DNA of 53,721 bases, taken from positions 1-53,721 of the forward strand of contig JAJDAJ010000089.1 of the NCBI GenBank assembly GCA_029261925.1. Reading direction: 5' to 3'. The notes beneath the pieces were generated by a model. That model had not been told where the DNA came from. It ran no database searches and saw nothing but the letters and a program-made list of their open reading frames with translations. Shown here piece by piece: positions 50,130-53,721 of this stretch. The stretch comes from Deltaproteobacteria bacterium. GTDB taxonomy: Bacteria; Myxococcota_A; UBA9160; SZUA-336. Made by a program: the position numbers and the translations under genes. The stretch's first letter is position 1; each line of letters opens with the position of its first letter.

Positions 50130-50540
50130 ATGCCGACGCGCCGCCCCCTGCCCGAGCCCGACCCGCTGACGCGGCCCTTCTGGGACGCCGTGAACGAGCG
50201 CCGCCTCGAGATCCAGCGCTGCACGGCCTGCTCGCGCTATCACCACCCCCCGGTCGCCCTCTGCGCCTGCCTGTGCACGGAGCTGCGCTGGGAGCCCGTC
50301 AGTGGCCGCGGCCGTATCCACAGCTGGGCGATCGCGCGGGACACGCGCCTGGCGAGCTTCACCGACCGCCTGCCCTACGCGCTCGCCAGCGTCGAGCTCG
50401 AGGAGGATGCGGGCGTCCTCCTGCTCAGCAACGTCCCGGGCGCGGCGCTCGACGAGCTCTACATCGGGATGCCGGTCCAGGTCGAGTTCGAGCAGATCGC
50501 CCCCGGCCAGCTGCTCCCGCAGTTCAGGCCGGTCAGCTAG
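50130..50540 (+). CDS. DUF35 / OB-fold zinc-ribbon protein, module 3
   Basis: 136 residues, same layout as the copies at 25486 and 42202. The zinc ribbon differs: C31-x2-C34, then C45, C47 and C49 (C-A-C-L-C) instead of C45-x2-C48. Metal binding may be altered. The OB-fold (S-G-R-G-R-I-H-S-W-A-I) is normal. Gene order is reversed here: DUF35 first, then thiolase, in the same frame and separated by 12 nt. Confidence 0.9.
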   Translation: MPTRRPLPEPDPLTRPFWDAVNERRLEIQRCTACSRYHHPPVALCACLCTELRWEPVSGRGRIHSWAIARDTRLASFTDRLPYALASVELEEDAGVLLLSNVPGAALDELYIGMPVQVEFEQIAPGQLLPQFRPVS

Positions 50541-50552
50541 GGGGACCCGGCC

Positions 50553-51734
50553 ATCGCTGTCCCGCGCGGAAAGGCAGCGCTCGTCGGTACGGGTCACTCC
50601 CGGGTGTACCGGCGCGACGAGATCCCGCTCGGCGTGCTCGGCGTCGAGGCCGCGCGCCAGGCGATCGCGGATGCCGGGCTCGAGCCGGGCGACATCGACG
50701 GCATCGCCATCGCGCCGGGCCAGGCGTTCGAGGGCGCCGGGAGCGTGGACGGGATCCACCAGCTCAGCCCGGGATTCGTGGTGGACGCGCTCGGCCTCGA
50801 CGTGTGCTGGGTGGATGGCCTGCAGATCATGGTGAGCCACTCGCTGGTCGCGGCCGTCAACGCGGTCGCCGCCGGCGCCTGCCGCCACGCCCTGGTCGTG
50901 CGCGCGCTGCACAACCCGTCGGGTCGCTACGGATTCACGGACCCCGAGCGCGTCGGCGGGTATCCGCAGTTCACGGCGCCGTACGGCTTCTCCAACCCCG
51001 CCGCCTTCGCGTTCGACTACCGGCGCTACATGCACCGCTACGGCGCGCGGCGCGAGCAGATGGGACGCTTCATCGTGCGCAACCGTCAGCAGGCGCTGCT
51101 CTGGGAGCACGGCTACTGGCACCAGACCGATGCCGGTCCGCTCACGCTCGACGACTACATGACCTCGCGAATGATCGCCGACCCGCTCTGCATCCACGAC
51201 TGCGACCTTCCGGTGCAGGCGGCGGGGGCGTTCGTGGTCACCTCTGCGGAGCGGGCGCGGGACCTCCCGCATCCGCCCGCCTACGTGCTCGGCACGTCGA
51301 TCGCGGCCCCGACGCAGCGGCCGATCGAGGCGCGCGCCGGGACCGGTCGCGAGCGCATGGAGGACTGGATCGACGGCGCCACGCAGGTGGCGCGGCACCT
51401 CTGGCGCAACGCCGGGGTCGGGCCACGCGATGTCGACGTGGTCCAGCTCTACGACGGCTACAGCATCATGACCCCGCTCTGGGCGGAGGCGGCCGGCTTC
51501 TGCAAGCAGGGCGAGGCCTTCGACTTCATCGAGTCGCCCGACCTGCCGCTGAACACCTCGAGCGGCAGCCTCGGCTCGGGGCGCACGCACGGTATCGCCC
51601 AGATCCTCGACGCGGCCCTCCAGGTCATGGGCCGCTCCGGACCGCGCCAGGTGCCCGACGCCGAGATCTCCGCGGTGCTGATCGCCCCGCCATCGGTCGG
51701 CGTGGGTCTGGTCTTCGGACGCTCGCCGGGCTAG
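50553..51734 (+). CDS. Thiolase-like / SCP2-type protein, module 3 (apparent ATC start)
   Basis: 393 residues if translation starts at ATC 50553, matching the sister proteins (391 and 396). The family N-terminus K-A-A-L-V-G-T-G-H-S-R is encoded before the first GTG (50604), so that GTG would cut it off. The only codon suitable in place and spacing is ATC, with GGGGA upstream; one base change would make ATG-GCT. The nucleophile region (D-G-L-Q-I-M-V-S-H-S) has no Cys. The His loop is N-T-S-S-G-S-L-G-S-G-R-T-H-G. Probable partner of the DUF35 protein upstream. Confidence 0.85.
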   Translation: MAVPRGKAALVGTGHSRVYRRDEIPLGVLGVEAARQAIADAGLEPGDIDGIAIAPGQAFEGAGSVDGIHQLSPGFVVDALGLDVCWVDGLQIMVSHSLVAAVNAVAAGACRHALVVRALHNPSGRYGFTDPERVGGYPQFTAPYGFSNPAAFAFDYRRYMHRYGARREQMGRFIVRNRQQALLWEHGYWHQTDAGPLTLDDYMTSRMIADPLCIHDCDLPVQAAGAFVVTSAERARDLPHPPAYVLGTSIAAPTQRPIEARAGTGRERMEDWIDGATQVARHLWRNAGVGPRDVDVVQLYDGYSIMTPLWAEAAGFCKQGEAFDFIESPDLPLNTSSGSLGSGRTHGIAQILDAALQVMGRSGPRQVPDAEISAVLIAPPSVGVGLVFGRSPG

Positions 51735-51765
51735 AGGGCGGCGTGCATGGAGCCGACCGCTGCGC

Positions 51766-52818
51766 TCAGCCTGCCTGCCTGAGTGCGGGGAGCACGTCGG
51801 TCGCGAACAGATCCAGGTTCCGCTGCGCCTCCTCGGCCGGCATCCCGCCGTAGCTGAACACGCCCATGAACCCGTCGGCGCCGATCCGGCCGGCCCCGTC
51901 GAGGATGCGCTCCCGGCACTGCTCCGGCGTGCCCCAGACCTGCAGGCCGAGAAAGAGCTCGGTCATCTGGTCGACGCCCGCGTCGTACTTCTCCGCGTAG
52001 TACTCGTAGCCCCGCGTGTGTCCCAGGTGGGCCCCGAAGAGGTCGTAGTGAGCGAGCACCGTCTGCCAGTACTCGCCCATGTACTCCCGCGCCCGCGCCT
52101 CCGCGCGGTCGCCGTCCTCGTCACAGAAGACCAGGCCCAGGAAGCGGGGCGCCGGCGGCTCTCCGGCGTGCCGCGAGGCGAACGCGGCACGGTACACCTC
52201 CAGCTCCTTGGCCAGCACGTCCCAGGGCTTCTGCGGGATCAGAAGCAGGCCGAGCCCGAGCTCGCCGGCCACCTGCATCGACTCCTCGGTGTTCGCGGCG
52301 GCCCGGATCCGGCCGCGGAAGCTCCGTGACGGCCGGGGCCGGATGTCGACCCGCGGCTGCTGAACGACCTCGCCATCGTACTCGCACTGCCCCGTCTCGA
52401 GCGCCTCGAAGAGCAGCTCGACCGACTCGTTGAAGTATGGCCGGCTCTGCTCCATGGGCACGCCCATGCCCTCGAACTCGAAGCGCGAGAGTCCCCGACC
52501 CACGCCGAAGAGCAGTCGACCGTCGCAGAGGTGGTCGAGCATCGAGACCTGCTCGGCCACGCGGACCGGCCGGTGCCAGGGCAGGACCACGACCATGGAG
52601 CCGAGCTGGATCCGGCGTGTGCGCCCGGCGAAGTACGTCAGCAGCTGGAGCACGTCCGGAACCATGGTGTAGCCGGTGAAGTGGTGCTCCACGCTCCAGA
52701 GCGAGTCGAAGCCCAGGGGCTCCGCCTGGTCGCCCAGCCGGACGTCCTGGCGGTAGACCTCGGCATCGCTGAGACCGTCCTTCTGTCCCTGGAAGAACAG
52801 CGACATCCCGACGTGCAT
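51766..52818 (-). CDS. LLM-class flavin-dependent oxidoreductase (LuxA-like)
   Basis: 350 residues of the bacterial luciferase fold. L-W-S-V-E-H-H-F-T near residue 43, A-E-Q-V-S-M-L-D-H-L-C-D-G-R-L, G-V-G-R-G-L-S and R-I-R-A-A-A-N-T-E-E-S. The E-H-H-F block is typical of FMN-using alkanal monooxygenase-like members. Likely an FMNH2-dependent monooxygenase. GGGAGGG precedes ATG 52818. Divergent from the VOC gene. Confidence 0.88.
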   Translation of the reverse strand: MHVGMSLFFQGQKDGLSDAEVYRQDVRLGDQAEPLGFDSLWSVEHHFTGYTMVPDVLQLLTYFAGRTRRIQLGSMVVVLPWHRPVRVAEQVSMLDHLCDGRLLFGVGRGLSRFEFEGMGVPMEQSRPYFNESVELLFEALETGQCEYDGEVVQQPRVDIRPRPSRSFRGRIRAAANTEESMQVAGELGLGLLLIPQKPWDVLAKELEVYRAAFASRHAGEPPAPRFLGLVFCDEDGDRAEARAREYMGEYWQTVLAHYDLFGAHLGHTRGYEYYAEKYDAGVDQMTELFLGLQVWGTPEQCRERILDGAGRIGADGFMGVFSYGGMPAEEAQRNLDLFATDVLPALRQAG

Positions 52819-52904
52819 GCGGACCCTCCCGTCCCGGGGACGCTCCCGGCAGCGTACCACGGGCCACCGGGCCGGGCGCGGGCACGAGGCAAGGGGGGCT
52901 GGAG

Positions 52905-52910
52905 TATCCT
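52905..52910 (+). promoter_or_regulatory. Putative -10 (TATCCT) for the VOC gene
   Basis: TATCCT, 30 nt before the ATG at 52941; GAGGAGAT lies in the leader. Confidence 0.42.
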
Positions 52911-52940
52911 GGCGGGGTCATCAGAGCGAGGAGATCCGGC

Positions 52941-53405
52941 ATGCCGGAGGTGCGCTTCAACCACATGGAGCTGACCTTCCCGAAGGGAGGGCTCGACGAG
53001 CGGACGCGCGCCGACATCACGCGCTTCTACGGCGAGGTGTTCGGCTGGGAGACCGACGACAGCATCGACACCGTCGGGCCCAGCAGCTTCCTGATGAACG
53101 TCGGCGAGGGCCACTTCATCCTGCTGGCGGAGAGCCGCCGCCCCATGTCCTCGCCGGGCTACGACCACCTGGGCCTGCTCTGCGAGACGCGCCAGGAGGT
53201 CGACGAGCTCCTGGAGAGGTGTCGCAAGTTCCAGGAGCAGGACGAGCGCGTGCAGATCCGCGACTACGACGACCTGATCTTCGGCGACACGACCTGCCGC
53301 GCCTTCTACGTGAAGTTCCTGCTGCCGATCTACTTCGACGTGCAGGCGCTCGAGCACGCACCGGGAACCGGGCCGCGGCGACGCTGGGTGCTGACCGGGG
53401 CCTGA
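52941..53405 (+). CDS. Single-domain VOC family protein
   Basis: 154 residues. F-N-H-M-E-L-T-F-P at the N-terminus, R-F-Y-G-E-V-F-G-W and Y-D-H-L-G-L-L-C are glyoxalase/bleomycin-resistance fold signatures; metal ligands H8, E10 and H76 are plausible. Reaction unknown. GAGGAGAT precedes the ATG. The MITE-like element begins 13 nt after its stop. Confidence 0.8.
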   Translation: MPEVRFNHMELTFPKGGLDERTRADITRFYGEVFGWETDDSIDTVGPSSFLMNVGEGHFILLAESRRPMSSPGYDHLGLLCETRQEVDELLERCRKFQEQDERVQIRDYDDLIFGDTTCRAFYVKFLLPIYFDVQALEHAPGTGPRRRWVLTGA

Positions 53406-53418
53406 TCGTCCGCGCGCT

Positions 53419-53585
53419 CTAGCAGGCTGCTGAGCAACGCCGGACCGAGCCACGCGAGCGGGTCCGGGCCGGGATCAAGTCGCGAAACCGCAGGCGTGGT
53501 GCCCCTGCGCCGCGGTTTCGCGACGCAGAGATCGGCCCGAGGACGCCGCGGGGCGACGGGAGCGGGTTCTTCAGCAGCCTGCTAG
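53419..53585. mobile_element. 167-bp MITE-like palindromic element
   Basis: The ends are a perfect 15-bp inverted repeat, CTAGCAGGCTGCTGA at 53419-53433 and its complement at 53571-53585. Inside, a second perfect 13-bp inverted repeat pairs GTCGCGAAACCGC (53479-53491) with 53512-53524. No coding capacity. A truncated copy of one end occurs at 38751. Its right end abuts the IS5-like element at CTAG. Confidence 0.75.
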
Positions 53586-53721
53586 GGAACCTCTGCACAG
53601 GTCGCCCCGGACGAGCTAAATAGTAGTCCGGGGGGTGAGCCATGAGCGATCAGCAGACGTTTGCGTCGGTGGCGTGGAGCCGGAAGGGGAAGCGGACCCG
53701 GCGAGAGCGGTTTCTGGCCGA
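53586..53721 (+). mobile_element. IS5-family insertion sequence, left end (partial)
   Basis: The sequence changes at CTAG (53582-53585) to GGAACCTCTGCACAGGTCGC, which resembles IS5-family terminal repeats. The transposase start follows at 53642. CTAG-type targets are common for IS5-group elements. The element runs off the window. Confidence 0.7.
53642..53721 (+). CDS. IS5-family transposase, N-terminus (partial)
   Basis: ATG 53642 starts M-S-D-Q-Q-T-F-A-S-V-A-W and continues R-K-G-K-R-T-R-R-E-R-F-L-A, cut off by the window end. The Q-T-F-A and T-R-R-E-x-F-L blocks are the N-terminal signature of IS5-type DDE transposases. GGGGGGTGAG is the ribosome binding site. Confidence 0.85.
   Translation, partial: MSDQQTFASVAWSRKGKRTRRERFLA

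Noticed and set aside
50604..51734. Thiolase module 3 starting at GTG 50604
   Set aside because: It removes the conserved K-A-A-L-V-G-T-G strand and makes the protein about 17 residues shorter than its paralogues. Kept only as a fallback.
1..53721. CRISPR arrays, tRNA or rRNA genes, prophage or defence islands
   Set aside because: No regularly spaced repeats, no cloverleaf-like sequences and no phage or defence proteins were found on either strand; nearly all space is taken by metabolic genes.

Overview
The window is GC-rich (about 70 % by eye) and carries about 49 protein genes, nearly all with GC-biased third codon positions. The gene content suggests a high-GC Gram-negative bacterium of the broad deltaproteobacterial or Myxococcota/Binatota type. 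Supporting this are a predicted outer-membrane DUF5916 protein, lipoboxes, several LLM flavin oxidoreductases, large numbers of CoA-dependent catabolic genes, and selenocysteine-type peroxiredoxin and AhpD-like genes. The taxonomic call is inference only. Both edges lie inside insertion sequences (an IS481-type 3' end on the left, an IS5-type 5' end on the right), so the window probably ends at repeat boundaries.

Layout. 1-146: IS481-like end with a CTAG target. 175-6985: zinc alcohol dehydrogenase, isochorismatase-like hydrolase, BKACE (DUF849), secreted alpha/beta hydrolase, lipoprotein, SDR, and an RRM RNA-binding protein with a clear terminator. 7308-18426: two paralogous molybdopterin oxidoreductases, a CoA-transferase, an amidohydrolase, a GPH-type transporter and the DUF5916 protein. 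18478-22097: a minus-strand cluster of lipoprotein, SnoaL-like protein, nitroreductase, two adjacent selenoprotein genes (AhpD-like CxxU, then a PrxQ/BCP-type peroxiredoxin with Sec at the peroxidatic position) and an LLM oxidoreductase. 22166-32394: a CoA-transferase divergent from an eight-gene acyl-CoA operon (crotonase, thiolase-like, DUF35, two acyl-CoA dehydrogenases, crotonase, acyl-CoA ligase, crotonase, SDR). 32413-40932: two amidohydrolases, two ligases, a thioesterase, a crotonase, a double-VOC protein and a phosphoesterase. 41008-51734: two more thiolase-like/DUF35 pairs, a frameshifted SDR, an N-acyl-D-amino-acid deacylase-like protein, an acyl-CoA dehydrogenase, two amidohydrolases, a decayed methyltransferase and an intact SDR. 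51766-53721: LLM oxidoreductase, VOC protein, a 167-bp MITE-like element and the IS5-like element.

Together the genes look like modular CoA-thioester degradation: ligases activate acids, acyl-CoA dehydrogenases and crotonases process them, SDRs oxidise, and thiolase-like/DUF35 pairs cleave. Five amidohydrolase-2 proteins, LLM and molybdenum oxidoreductases suggest ring or branched substrates. The actual substrate cannot be read from the sequence.

The most notable observation is the selenoprotein pair at 19428-20442. In both genes an in-frame TGA sits exactly where the redox-active Cys belongs, followed at the right distance by a perfect 7-bp, 3-nt-loop hairpin of the bacterial SECIS type. 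The pair has its own TATAAT element. The second is a recurrent TANNNT element lying exactly 6 or 7 nt before the start codon of seven genes that lack a ribosome binding site, consistent with leaderless transcription.
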